A stretch of DNA of 29,253 nucleotides, taken from assembly GCA_910587035.1 (NCBI GenBank), contig CAJUMQ010000027.1:1-29253 (forward strand), read 5' to 3'. Position 1 is the first letter of the stretch. The number at the start of each line of letters is the position of its first letter. This DNA comes from an uncultured Desulfovibrio sp. (GTDB lineage Bacteria > Desulfobacterota > Desulfovibrionia > Desulfovibrionales > Desulfovibrionaceae). Shown here one piece after another: positions 13,971 through 22,601 of this stretch. Both the position numbers and the translations under genes were made by a program. The notes below the pieces were generated by a model. It made no database searches. It saw only the letters and a list, made by a program, of their open reading frames with translations, and was not told the origin of the DNA.

Positions 13971-15914
13971 TTATTTTAGATGGAGTTTCTTGTATTTTTT
14001 AGGTATGATTCCGTACTCATTGAGTTTTGCATACAACGATGTTTTTCCCCGGTCGCAAAGGGCAGCCACTTGGGCAACGTTACCGTTACACTTCTCGAGC
14101 AGTTCCACCAGCAGGCGTTTTTCTTCGTTGTCGCTCACTGACTGCGCGTAGCCGGCAGCCAACTCTGGGCTGATACCACTCATCCCCAAGTCCGTTACCT
14201 GGAGCATTTCCCCTTCTGCGGTATACATGAGACGTTCCATGGAATGTTCCAGTTCGCGCACGTTTCCCGGCCATATGCGGCGTTCGAGTTCCGCTGCTGC
14301 TTCGCTCGTGAAATAGCGCTTTTTCAAGCCGGGGGTCCGGGAGGCAAGCCTTTCCATGAAAAAATAGGCCAGCTCCATAATATCTTCCTTTCGCTCGCGC
14401 AGGGGTGGGATAGAGAGCGGGAAGATATTGAGGCGATGGAAAAGATCCTCCCGGAAGCGGTTTTCGGCTATGGCTTCGCGCAGGTTTCTGTTGGTCGCCG
14501 CGAGCACACGCACATTCACCTTGCGAACGGTCTTGCCTCCGAGGCGCGTCACTTCGCCATTCTGGAGGAATCTGAGCAGGCTGACCTGGGCGCCCGGGTC
14601 CATTTCTCCAATCTCGTCAAGAAAGATGGTGCCCTTGTGCGCCAGTTCAAACTTCCCCGGGCTGCCCTGTTTGCGCGCCCCTGTGAAGGCCCCCTCCACA
14701 TAACCGAACAGTTCGGATTGCACGAGGTCGCGCGGGAGCGCCCCGCAATTCACCACCACGAAAGGCTCGTGCGCGCGCCCGCTGGCATTGTGAATGGCCT
14801 GGGCGAACAGCTCCTTGCCGGTGCCGCTTTCGCCTGTAATAAGCACCGTGAAATCGCTCTCCGCGTATCTTTTCGCCAGGTCCACGGTCCTGCGCATGAG
14901 GGTACTTGCGCATTTAATGTCTGAAAAATGATAGCTGGCCTGGATGCCTGCCGTGCGCGCGGCATAGGTGTACATTTCCGAGGTGGTCTTCATGGTGACC
15001 AGCGCGCCGGAGTCGGTGGGAGTGAAGGAGAGGTTGAACCTCGATCCCGGCTGTCCATCTGCGCGTGCCTCTGTGACGCCCCGGAGTTCCCTGTTGGCGA
15101 ACGGTTTATGCGAGCGCAGGGCTGCCAGCCAATCCGTTTCCGGGAAGATGTCGGCGATGTTCATGGGCTGACGCCCTGCGGCAAGGTTAAGCATGGCCTG
15201 CGCGCGGCCGTTCATGCGCGTGATGGAACCGCTTTCATCAATTACGAGGATGCCATCAGGGAAAGCCTCCCCCAACATGTCGGACATGGCTATGGCCTTG
15301 CGCAGTCGCAGTTGCTCGGAAATGCTGATGGCCGCCTCCCGCAAGAAGGTAAAACTCCAGGGATGGAAGAGCGAGATGTGGCAGGAGATGGTGATACCTC
15401 CCAGAAGCCGTCTGCCCTCATCCAGAATTGGGCTTGAAACGCACACAATTTCGTGGAGTTCGCGACGGTAGTGTTCCGGGCCGTAAACAATGACCGGCTC
15501 ACGCGTGTGCAGGCAGAGCGGCATACCCGCCGTGCCGCTGGATTTTTCCGAAATGATCGTGCCTGGCTCCACGGTGTTGGTGACCTTGCCCGCCCCTGTC
15601 CAGGTGCGCAGACAAATGCCCGAGGCATTGGCAAGATTCAGGAAGCACTGGAAGGTCTTAACGCTTTCATAGACCCGTTCGAGAATGGGAGCGGCAACCT
15701 CGATGAGTGTCGCTTCCTGCGTCTGCACGTCACTAAACGCGGCCCTGGACAGGGCTCGCGGCTGCGGTATCGCCTGCGGGGTGCCGAGGGCGCGGCAGCG
15801 TTTCCAGGATTCGAGGATGAGCGGCCGCACATCATCGGGCTCGCCTCCCGCTTGAAAGCGTTCCCATTGGGCGCGCGTGTGCGCCGCCTTATCTTGTGAA
15901 AAAAAGGAAAACAT
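13971..15914 (-). CDS. Sigma-54-dependent activator (GAF-PAS-AAA+-Fis, AcoR/DhaR-like)
   Basis: A 647-aa enhancer-binding protein. The N-terminal third (about 70-200) is a GAF-type sensor as in AcoR and DhaR, then a PAS domain at about 210-310 (DGILVIDESGSITRMNGRA). The AAA+ core has Walker A GESGTGKE at 361-368, the sigma-54-contacting GAFTGA loop at 408-413, Walker B FLDE at 431-434 and the REDLFHR arginine finger near 488-494. A Fis-type helix-turn-helix closes it (about 605-636, GNVAQVAALCDRGKTSLYAKL). Start at 15914 chosen for GGGAGG seven bases upstream; the longer reading would start at GTG. It diverges from an operon with a sigma-54 promoter and an upstream dyad, so that operon is its likely target. 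The inducer is unknown. There is no receiver domain, so it probably binds a small molecule directly. Confidence 0.95.
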   Translation of the reverse strand: MFSFFSQDKAAHTRAQWERFQAGGEPDDVRPLILESWKRCRALGTPQAIPQPRALSRAAFSDVQTQEATLIEVAAPILERVYESVKTFQCFLNLANASGICLRTWTGAGKVTNTVEPGTIISEKSSGTAGMPLCLHTREPVIVYGPEHYRRELHEIVCVSSPILDEGRRLLGGITISCHISLFHPWSFTFLREAAISISEQLRLRKAIAMSDMLGEAFPDGILVIDESGSITRMNGRAQAMLNLAAGRQPMNIADIFPETDWLAALRSHKPFANRELRGVTEARADGQPGSRFNLSFTPTDSGALVTMKTTSEMYTYAARTAGIQASYHFSDIKCASTLMRRTVDLAKRYAESDFTVLITGESGTGKELFAQAIHNASGRAHEPFVVVNCGALPRDLVQSELFGYVEGAFTGARKQGSPGKFELAHKGTIFLDEIGEMDPGAQVSLLRFLQNGEVTRLGGKTVRKVNVRVLAATNRNLREAIAENRFREDLFHRLNIFPLSIPPLRERKEDIMELAYFFMERLASRTPGLKKRYFTSEAAAELERRIWPGNVRELEHSMERLMYTAEGEMLQVTDLGMSGISPELAAGYAQSVSDNEEKRLLVELLEKCNGNVAQVAALCDRGKTSLYAKLNEYGIIPKKYKKLHLK

Positions 15915-15962
15915 GGACGAGCCTCCCAGGAGCACATGTGGGACATCTTATTTTTCGTATTT

Positions 15963-15980
15963 TTTCGGAATTTTCCGAAA
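15963..15980. promoter_or_regulatory. Upstream activating sequence (perfect dyad)
   Basis: Arms TTTCGGAA (15963-15970) and TTCCGAAA (15973-15980) are perfectly complementary around TT. The site is about 105 bases upstream of the -24 element, where enhancer sites for sigma-54 activators normally lie, and about 50 bases before the activator's own start, so it could also serve autoregulation. Confidence 0.65.
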
Positions 15981-16083
15981 TTTTTTGGGATTTCACAAGA
16001 AAAAAGCGGGGCCAACCTACTCCCTATAATATACTTTATTGATTTTACAGATAAATATTTTTCCGCATCGCTTGCGCCTGTCC

Positions 16084-16099
16084 TGGCATGACCATTGCT
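16084..16099 (+). promoter_or_regulatory. Sigma-54 promoter of the 16.1-24.2 kb operon
   Basis: TGGCATGACCATTGCT matches the -24/-12 consensus: GG at 16085-16086 and GC at 16097-16098 have the required 12-base phase. The start of transcription would be near 16110, some 35 bases before the first ATG. Confidence 0.88.
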
Positions 16100-16145
16100 T
16101 TACGTGAATATCATCACAAAATAACACATCCAGGAGGAAAGGGAG

Positions 16146-17000
16146 ATGGCTATCGATTTTCGTGTGAGGCCCCCATATGGCGAAGGAAAGAACCAGGTGC
16201 TTTTCAAGGGGCTTATACCGCCCAACAACCGCCTAGACGAAGCGCCCCTGATGATCGGCAGGCGCCGTGTGGCATCGGCCATTGCCGGTTCCGTGGACCA
16301 GATGGTGCAGGAAATGGACATTGCGGGCATCGACGTGGGCGTCCTCATGGGGCGCAAGACCAACAACCCCGTCTATGGCAATGCTGACACCAACGAGCTT
16401 TTTGAACTGAGCGAGAAGTACCCAGGCCGTTTTGTGGTGTTCGCGGGTATCCATCCCCAGGAAAAAGACTGGCGCGAACAGCTCGAATCCGCTGCGGCGC
16501 GCGGCGCGCGTGGCATTGCTGTTGACAGCGGCTGGTGGGTGGATGCGGTGCGTTGCGACGACCCCATGCTGATGCCCGTCTACAAGGCCTGCGAGGAAAA
16601 GGGGCTCATCGCTTCGGTCACGTCGAGCATCTACCTCGGCAGGGACGTCTCCTATTCCGATCCGGCCGCCATCCAGCGTATATCCAATGCCTGCCCTAAC
16701 CTGAAGATCGTCGTCCCCCATGCCTGCTGGCCCCATACGCCGCAAATCCTGGGCGTGGCGCTCATCTGCCCCAATGTATACCTCATGCCGGACCTTTATT
16801 TTTACAACAAGCACATCCCGCTCGCCGATGCCATCGCCGACGCGGCCAACGGCTATCTCATGAAGCAGTTGCTGTTCGCCAGCTCCTATCCCTGCAGCAC
16901 TTTCCAGCAGGCCAGGGAAGGCTGGGAAGCGCGTCCGCTGAGCCGCGAGGCGCTACTGCACTCAATGCATTACAACGCGGCCAGGCTGCTCGGCCTGTAG
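16146..17000 (+). CDS. Amidohydrolase-2-fold protein lacking canonical metal ligands
   Basis: 284 aa with the order of strands and helices of the amidohydrolase_2 family (ACMSD and resorcylate decarboxylase relatives), including AGIHPQ at 100-105 and a C-terminal NAARLLGL like the family's usual N-A-x-R-L ending. The metal site is altered. The N-terminal H-x-H motif after the first strand is Arg6-Val7-Arg8 (IDFRVRPP). The strand-5 histidine position reads ASVTSS (about 157-161). The final aspartate of the usual FGSDxP is Ser247 (LLFASSYP). His192 (VVPHACWPH) remains. So it is either a metal-independent lyase/hydrolase or a non-catalytic member. First gene of the sigma-54-controlled operon, with AGGAGG eight bases before its ATG. 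A short hairpin and 71 bases separate it from dctP. Its substrate is unknown. Confidence 0.85.
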   Translation: MAIDFRVRPPYGEGKNQVLFKGLIPPNNRLDEAPLMIGRRRVASAIAGSVDQMVQEMDIAGIDVGVLMGRKTNNPVYGNADTNELFELSEKYPGRFVVFAGIHPQEKDWREQLESAAARGARGIAVDSGWWVDAVRCDDPMLMPVYKACEEKGLIASVTSSIYLGRDVSYSDPAAIQRISNACPNLKIVVPHACWPHTPQILGVALICPNVYLMPDLYFYNKHIPLADAIADAANGYLMKQLLFASSYPCSTFQQAREGWEARPLSREALLHSMHYNAARLLGL

Positions 17001-17006
17001 CTGAAT

Positions 17007-17039
17007 AAAGGGGCGCGTCCTTCGGGGCCTGCCCCTTTT
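17007..17039 (+). promoter_or_regulatory. Hairpin between amidohydrolase-like gene and dctP
   Basis: AAAGGGGC (17007-17014) pairs with GCCCCTTT (17031-17038), with a 16-base loop and only four T. It may be a partial terminator or processing site inside the operon, giving more of the first gene's product than of the later genes. Confidence 0.5.
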
Positions 17040-17071
17040 CACTTCCCTTTTCTCAAGCCCGGGGAGGAATC

Positions 17072-18097
17072 ATGACAAGCCCCATGAACGTGCATCATGT
17101 GCCAATATTGTTCTTCGCCATTGTTTTCCTGGTGACGTCGCTTTTCGTCGTGAGCCTGACACAGCCGCGAACGGCCCTTGCCGCCACGAGGGTGATCCTG
17201 TGCACCAACTATCCAGTTGGCCACCCAGTGGAAAGGGGCCTTCAGGAGTTTAAAAAGCTAGTTTCCGAGCTTAGCAATGGCCGGTACGAAGTCCGTATCA
17301 TTAATAACGGCAAATTCGGCAGCGTTTCTTCTGAAATGCAGGCCCTCCAGTCGGGAGCCATACATTTCATGGTGGAAAGCACCGGGAGCTGTGAGCCTTT
17401 TTTCCCTGTGCTCTCCATTTTTGACCTGCCCTATATGATCACCGATTACGAATCCGGCCTCGCGAACAAGCTGCTTGGCCCGGCTGTAACGGACTTCCTC
17501 CATTCCCTGAGCACCAGAAGGGTCGAGATACTCTCGGTCATCGGCTGTGGCGTGCGCTACATCTTCAGTAAACGCCCCGTCCACAGCCTGGAGGACGCCC
17601 GCGGGCTGAAAATGCGCACCACACCATCACGGCTGCATATGGACATCATGAGCTCGCTTGGCATGATGCCCACCCCGCTGGCGTGGACGGAGCTCTATAC
17701 GGCGCTCCAGCAGGGGGTCGTGGAAGGCTGCGACCCGGAATTGCCTTCGGGGGTGGCCATGAGCTTCAGAGAAGTGGCCCCCTATTGGGCCAAGTTCGAC
17801 ACCAGTGCCAATGTAGGTCTGATTTTCGCCAATGCACCCTGGTGGCAGAAGCTGCCGACTGGGGCGCAAACCATGTTCATGAACGCCATCCACAAAGCTG
17901 CCAGCAACATCATCATGGCCCAGCAGCAGGCAGACAGGAAGATCATCGCCGATGAAGCGGCTCAGGGGCGCGTGGTCTATATCCCAACGCCCGAAGAAAA
18001 GGCGCGGTGGATAGGGGCCACAGCCGACGTTTATAAAAAACATCCGCAAATATCGGAAGCCATGATCGCGAAACTGCGCGAAGCGTTTGCACGCTAG
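17072..18097 (+). CDS. dctP: TRAP transporter solute-binding protein (DctP), system 3
   Basis: A 341-aa periplasmic binding protein with an N-terminal hydrophobic segment (residues 11-30) and likely cleavage near TALAA at 35-38. The conserved carboxylate-binding arginine is Arg182 (GLKMRTTPS), with VRYIFSKRPV at 161-170 as the preceding conserved site. The usual GxVDGxENP is replaced by GVVEGCDPEL, and Cys109 and Cys159 flank the cleft region, so the pocket differs from those of systems 1 and 2. GGGGAGG precedes the ATG. Only nine bases separate it from dctQ, without the hairpin that both other TRAP operons have there. As part of the sigma-54 operon it should import that pathway's substrate. 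Confidence 0.93.
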   Translation: MTSPMNVHHVPILFFAIVFLVTSLFVVSLTQPRTALAATRVILCTNYPVGHPVERGLQEFKKLVSELSNGRYEVRIINNGKFGSVSSEMQALQSGAIHFMVESTGSCEPFFPVLSIFDLPYMITDYESGLANKLLGPAVTDFLHSLSTRRVEILSVIGCGVRYIFSKRPVHSLEDARGLKMRTTPSRLHMDIMSSLGMMPTPLAWTELYTALQQGVVEGCDPELPSGVAMSFREVAPYWAKFDTSANVGLIFANAPWWQKLPTGAQTMFMNAIHKAASNIIMAQQQADRKIIADEAAQGRVVYIPTPEEKARWIGATADVYKKHPQISEAMIAKLREAFAR

Positions 18098-18106
18098 GGG
18101 GAAACC

Positions 18107-18586
18107 ATGAAGGGGAACTGCTACCACCATCTTACCAGGGTGCTTTCCTGGGCTGCCTATACCGGCCTTTCACTGATGACGCTCTTTGCGTTCGGGCAGG
18201 TCATCGCACGCTATGCATTCAACGCGGCCATGTCGTGGCCGGAAGAAGCATGCTGCTATCTTTTCCTGTGCGTCTCCTATGTGGGCATGACCCTCTGCGT
18301 GGAGAACAACAGCCATCTGCGCATCGACATCCTGTTGAAATACCTGCCAGAAAAGTTCCAGCGCGTTCTGAATATCATCGCGGAGCTGGGCGACATCCTC
18401 TTCTCGCTCATCCTGGCCTTCCTCGGTGCCTACATGGCCTGGGACATCTGGGACATGCACCAGATGACGGTCTCTTTCTATCTTCCCGTGTGGATGGTGA
18501 TCTCCGTGATCCCGCTGACGGCGTTATGCATGTTCCTCTACGCCCTGCGCAATCTCGTCTCCATGCGGCAACGTCGCCTGGTCTAG
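18107..18586 (+). CDS. dctQ: TRAP transporter small permease subunit (DctQ), system 3
   Basis: 159 aa, four membrane helices, with the DctQ signature GQVIARYAFNAAMSWPEEACCY followed by FLCVSYVGMTLCVENNSHLRID. AGGGGG lies five bases before the ATG. Tight spacing to dctP (9 bases) and dctM (10 bases) indicates translation as a unit, giving equal amounts of the two membrane subunits. Confidence 0.93.
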   Translation: MKGNCYHHLTRVLSWAAYTGLSLMTLFAFGQVIARYAFNAAMSWPEEACCYLFLCVSYVGMTLCVENNSHLRIDILLKYLPEKFQRVLNIIAELGDILFSLILAFLGAYMAWDIWDMHQMTVSFYLPVWMVISVIPLTALCMFLYALRNLVSMRQRRLV

Positions 18587-18596
18587 GGAGGTACAC

Positions 18597-19868
18597 ATGG
18601 ATCCAGCACTGATAGCGATGCTCTGCGTCCTGGCAGCATGCCTGCTGCTCAGCATGCGCATCGGCGTGGCCTTCGGTCTTGCGGCCCTGAGCGCCATCAT
18701 AGTCGGCGATGTGCCGGTGATGCTGTTCATACAGAAATACTTCAACACGTTTGAGTCATACCCGCTCATGGCCATCCCCTTCTTCCTGTTCGCGGGCGAG
18801 ATAATGGCTCGGGGGAGCCTGGCCGGAGTGCTCCTGAATTTCTCCAATTCGCTCGTGGGGCATATCCGCGGGGGCTTGGCCCACGTTTCCGTACTTACAT
18901 GCATGTTTTTCGGCGCCCTCTGCGGCTCGGCGCCGCCAACCATGGCCGCGGTGGGCGGGATCATGATCCCGGCCATGGAGAAGCAGGGCTATCCCAAGGC
19001 CTTCGCGGGCGCAGTGAACGCAGCCGGCGGAGCGCTCGGCCCCATCATCCCGCCCAGCGTGGCCGCCATCATGTACGGCGCCTCGGCCGGGTGCTCCATC
19101 AGCGACCTATTCATCGCCTGCATCCCCAGCGGCATCATCATCGCGCTCTTCTACATGGTGGTGTCCTACGTCATCTGCCGGCGAGGCAATTACGGAACCA
19201 TTTCGCCGCGCGCCTCCATAGGGCAGCGCCTGCGCGCTCTCTGGGAAGCGAAGTGGGCCATCATGGTGCCGGTTATCGTGCTCGGGGGCATATACGGCGG
19301 CATCACCACCCCCACCGAGGCGGGCGTGGTGGCCGTGGTCTATTCCCTCTTTGTGGAGATCTTCATCACCAGGCAGATGAACTGGCCGCTGTTCAAAAAG
19401 ATAGCCGTAGCCGCAGCGCGCAATACCGGCATCATCATGATCATTATTGCCGGCGCCAACGCCATCGGCCAGATGATGCTTTTTTTCGGAGCCGACCAGC
19501 TTGTGCTAGACCTGTTCACGGGCATCACCGGCAACCGCTGGGTTATTCTCGGCATGTTCGTGGCGCTCTTTTTCGTGCTTGGCTGCTTTATGGAAGGCGG
19601 GGCTGTCATCCTCATCCTCACGCCACTGCTCATGCCCGTCATCGCGCAATATGGTATCAACCCCATCCATTTCGGCGTCATCTTCATTTCCACCATTGTT
19701 TCCGGCGTCATCACGCCACCGGTGGGGATCAACCTGTATCTGGCATGCAGCATGTCTGGCGCGCCCTTTATGGAAGTTTGCCGCGCAATCTTCCCGTTTA
19801 CGCTTTGCATGCTGGCGCAATCGCTGGTGATTGCCTTCATTGAACCCATTTACCGCATCCTGCTCTGA
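18597..19868 (+). CDS. dctM: TRAP transporter large permease subunit (DctM), system 3
   Basis: 423 aa, about 12 membrane segments. Conserved blocks are ESYPLMAIPFFLFAGEIMAR (about 53-72), FFGALCGSAPPTMAAVGG, GALGPIIPPSVAAIMYG and GVITPPVGINLYLAC near the C-terminus. GGGAGGT precedes the ATG. It is followed after 21 bases by the SDR gene, so transporter and enzymes are in one transcript. Its base composition is much richer in GC than that of the other two dctM genes in the window. Confidence 0.95.
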   Translation: MDPALIAMLCVLAACLLLSMRIGVAFGLAALSAIIVGDVPVMLFIQKYFNTFESYPLMAIPFFLFAGEIMARGSLAGVLLNFSNSLVGHIRGGLAHVSVLTCMFFGALCGSAPPTMAAVGGIMIPAMEKQGYPKAFAGAVNAAGGALGPIIPPSVAAIMYGASAGCSISDLFIACIPSGIIIALFYMVVSYVICRRGNYGTISPRASIGQRLRALWEAKWAIMVPVIVLGGIYGGITTPTEAGVVAVVYSLFVEIFITRQMNWPLFKKIAVAAARNTGIIMIIIAGANAIGQMMLFFGADQLVLDLFTGITGNRWVILGMFVALFFVLGCFMEGGAVILILTPLLMPVIAQYGINPIHFGVIFISTIVSGVITPPVGINLYLACSMSGAPFMEVCRAIFPFTLCMLAQSLVIAFIEPIYRILL

Positions 19869-19889
19869 TAGGAAAGGAGGGAAGAAGCA

Positions 19890-20621
19890 ATGAACAAGAA
19901 AAAGCCGCTGGCCATTATCACTGGGGCTGGCAGAGGCATAGGACGCGCCTGCGCGGAGCTTTTACAACCCGACTACACCATTGTGGTTCTCGACCTTAAG
20001 GGGGCGGAAGAAGCCGCCAGGGAACTGGGGCATGGCGCCATCGGCATCACGGCGGATATCACTAACGAGGCATCCTGCGCCAAAGCGGCCCTGCGCGTGC
20101 GCGAGATGGGCGGGGCCGAGGCGCTGGTGCATTGCGCGGGCGTTTTTGTCGGCTTCGGCGTACCGCTGGCAGACATGGCCCCGGCAAGCTTTGAAACCCA
20201 GATGAAGGTGAACGTGGACGGCACCTTCCTGATAGTCCACGCCTTCTGCCCAGTGCTCAACGCCAATGCCCGGGTGGTGCTCTTCTCCTCGCGCGTGGCG
20301 CGGCTTGGCACCACGCGCATGGAGATCCACGACGCCACAAACGGACATTACAGCGCATCCAAGGCGGCGGTGAATTCCCTGGTCAAGTCCTTCGCCCTCG
20401 AGCTGGCGCCCCGCGGCATCCGCGTCAACGGCGTGGCCCCGGGTCCCATCGCCACCGACATGGCTACCGGCAAGGAGCAGGGCATAGTCTCCCATGTGCC
20501 CCTCGGCAGGATGGGCAGCCCCCAGGAAGTGGCGAAATGCGTACGCTTTCTGGTGTCCGAGGACTCGTCGTTCGTCACCGGCCATGTGCTGGATGTTAAC
20601 GGCGGCATGAGTATGTTCTGA
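19890..20621 (+). CDS. Short-chain dehydrogenase/reductase (classical SDR)
   Basis: 243 aa, normal length for a classical SDR. The cofactor loop GAGRGIG is at 12-18 and Asp35 ends the second strand, which favours NAD(H) over NADP(H). The active site is complete: Asn108 (VNVDG), Ser133/134, Tyr154 and Lys158 (YSASK). The usual NNAG reads HCAG at 81-84. PG at 184-186 and the C-terminal VTGHVLDVNGGMSMF are family-typical. It would oxidise or reduce a hydroxyl/keto group on the imported substrate. AGGAGG lies upstream. It lies in the sigma-54 operon between dctM and the OYE-type reductase. The TGA stop overlaps by one base with an upstream in-frame ATG of the next reading frame, though the better start there is 36 bases on. 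Confidence 0.93.
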   Translation: MNKKKPLAIITGAGRGIGRACAELLQPDYTIVVLDLKGAEEAARELGHGAIGITADITNEASCAKAALRVREMGGAEALVHCAGVFVGFGVPLADMAPASFETQMKVNVDGTFLIVHAFCPVLNANARVVLFSSRVARLGTTRMEIHDATNGHYSASKAAVNSLVKSFALELAPRGIRVNGVAPGPIATDMATGKEQGIVSHVPLGRMGSPQEVAKCVRFLVSEDSSFVTGHVLDVNGGMSMF

Positions 20622-20656
20622 TGGCGCGCCATCACAAACAGGACAAGGAAACTGAG

Positions 20657-22591
20657 ATGTCAGAACTGAGTGTGCTCCAGCCTGCGAAACTCGGCGGCAT
20701 TGAATTGCGGAATCGCCTGGTGGTGCCCCCCATGGCGACCTATCTCGCGGACCCAAAGGGCCGGGTAACGGACGAGCTCATCGCCTATGCCCGGGCCAGG
20801 GCAGCAGGGGGCTTCGGACTCTATATCGTGGAAGCCACCTATGTTGACCCCGTGGGCAAGGGCTTTACCCGGGGAGTCGGCATCGACGCGGACGACAAGA
20901 TCCCGGGGCTGCGACGGCTCACGGATGCCGTCCATGCCGCTGGCGGCAAAATCTCCATCCAGTTGCACCATGCCGGGCGCGAAACCACTTCCGCCATCAC
21001 AGGCATGCCCATCGTGGCCCCTTCAGACTGCCCGGTCTGCTACTCCGACGAAGCAGTCCACGAGCTTTCCGTTTCGGAAATCCACGACATAGTCCGGCGT
21101 TTTGCCATGGGCGCGCGTCGGGCGAGGGAGGCGGGCTTTGACGCCGTCATGATTCATGGCGCGCACGGCTACCTGCTGACGCAATTCCTTTCGCCCTATA
21201 CCAACAAGCGCACAGACGCCTACGGCGGCTCACTGGAAAATCGTCTGCGCATCTCACTCGAAATCATTGAGGCCGTGCGCAAAGAAGTGGGACCGGCATT
21301 TCCCGTGACCTACCGCATGACCACCGAGGAGGGCGTGCCCGGCGGCCTCACGCTTCAGGAGAGCGCACGTGCAGCCAAAGCGCTGTGCGCCATGCCCATC
21401 GACTGCCTGCATGTGGTGGCGGGCAACTATGCCACCAACCAGCTCATCATCCCCCCGGCAAGCTATGGAGACATGACGAACCGGCCACGCCTCCAGGTAA
21501 TCCGCGCGGCCGTGGGGCCGGACGCCATCCTGGCCGTTTCCGGGCGTATCACCAATGTATTTCAGGCAGAAGCCCTGTATCGGGAAGGGCTCGCTGATTT
21601 TATCGGCATGGGCCGAGCCTCGCTGGCTGACCCCGAACTTCCCAAACGGGCCGCGAGGGGCGACCACAGGAGCATCCGCAGCTGCATCGGCTGCAATGAC
21701 GGCTGCATCGGGCGTACTAGCCGGGAGATTTCTGTAGGCTGCGCCATCAACCCCCTCACCGGGCACGAGCGGGAAGTGGAAACCACCCGTGCGGGAGTGC
21801 CCAAAAAGATACTGGTAATCGGAGGCGGCCCCGCCGGCATGGAAAGCGCCTGGCTTGCGGCGCAACGCGGACATAAAGTCATCCTCTGCGAAAAGGAGGG
21901 GCGTCTGGGGGGCCAGTTCCTCCTGGCGGCCTATCCGCCGAAAAAGAACGACATCTTCATCTACCTTGAACATATGGCCGCGCGCCTTGCGGAAGCTGGG
22001 GTGGAAACGCGGCTCGGCTGCACCGCCGACCCAAGCATTGTGGAAGCTGAAAAGCCGGACATGGTTCTGTTGGCCACCGGCGGCACACCGCTCCGCATTC
22101 CCTTTCCCGGACTGGAAAGCCTCCCGCATACCACCGCCCAGGCGGTATTGCGCAATGGCCTCGATGACCTCGGCAAGCGCGTAGCCATCATCGGGGGCGG
22201 TATGGTGGGATGTGAAACGGCGGAATTCATCGCCGATACGGGCAGGCAGGTCAATGTCATCGAAATGCAGCCCACAGTACTTGGTGAACTGTTCTTTACT
22301 GTGAGGGACGCCCTTCTCGGGCGGCTGGAGTCCAAAGGAGTGCGCATTCATACGGACCGAAAGGTTCTGCGCTACGAGGACGGCTACGTCGTCGCCGCGG
22401 ACAGCGCCGGCACAGAGAAGAAAATCGGCCCCGTGGACACCGTCATCCTGGCCCTGGGCGTCAAGCCCGATGAGGGCCTGGCGAAAGAACTGGCGACCAT
22501 GCACATCCCCTTCATCAGGCTGGGGGATTGCGAGAAGCAGGGGAATTGCCGCCACGCCACGTCAATGGCTCTTGAAACACTGGGCATATAA
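20657..22591 (+). CDS. OYE-type FMN/4Fe-4S/FAD reductase (2,4-dienoyl-CoA/enoate reductase family)
   Basis: 644 aa with the three-part plan of FadH, enoate reductases, BaiCD/BaiH and trimethylamine dehydrogenase. An FMN-binding TIM barrel occupies about 1-335 (IHGAHGYLLTQFLSPYTNKR with Tyr172). A 4Fe-4S site follows with Cys343, Cys346, Cys350 and Cys362. A Rossmann FAD domain follows (VIGGGPAGMESAW near 387) and an NAD(P)H domain (IIGGGMVGCETAEF near 511). All parts look intact. It should reduce an activated carbon-carbon double bond or carry out a related flavin-linked oxidation; the exact substrate is unknown. The ATG at 20657 has AAGGAA upstream; the ATG at 20621 has no ribosome site. The partner SDR directly upstream suggests sequential redox steps on one ring or chain. 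Confidence 0.95.
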   Translation: MSELSVLQPAKLGGIELRNRLVVPPMATYLADPKGRVTDELIAYARARAAGGFGLYIVEATYVDPVGKGFTRGVGIDADDKIPGLRRLTDAVHAAGGKISIQLHHAGRETTSAITGMPIVAPSDCPVCYSDEAVHELSVSEIHDIVRRFAMGARRAREAGFDAVMIHGAHGYLLTQFLSPYTNKRTDAYGGSLENRLRISLEIIEAVRKEVGPAFPVTYRMTTEEGVPGGLTLQESARAAKALCAMPIDCLHVVAGNYATNQLIIPPASYGDMTNRPRLQVIRAAVGPDAILAVSGRITNVFQAEALYREGLADFIGMGRASLADPELPKRAARGDHRSIRSCIGCNDGCIGRTSREISVGCAINPLTGHEREVETTRAGVPKKILVIGGGPAGMESAWLAAQRGHKVILCEKEGRLGGQFLLAAYPPKKNDIFIYLEHMAARLAEAGVETRLGCTADPSIVEAEKPDMVLLATGGTPLRIPFPGLESLPHTTAQAVLRNGLDDLGKRVAIIGGGMVGCETAEFIADTGRQVNVIEMQPTVLGELFFTVRDALLGRLESKGVRIHTDRKVLRYEDGYVVAADSAGTEKKIGPVDTVILALGVKPDEGLAKELATMHIPFIRLGDCEKQGNCRHATSMALETLGI

Positions 22592-22601
22592 GGGGGACTC
22601 G

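Noticed and set aside
18899..19843. 314-aa plus-strand ORF in another frame of dctM (system 3)
   Set aside because: Arg/His-rich shadow of a conserved membrane protein.
21254..22555. 433-aa minus-strand ORF antisense to the OYE-type reductase
   Set aside because: The plus strand has complete FMN, 4Fe-4S and Rossmann motifs; the antisense frame exists because of GC-rich codon bias.
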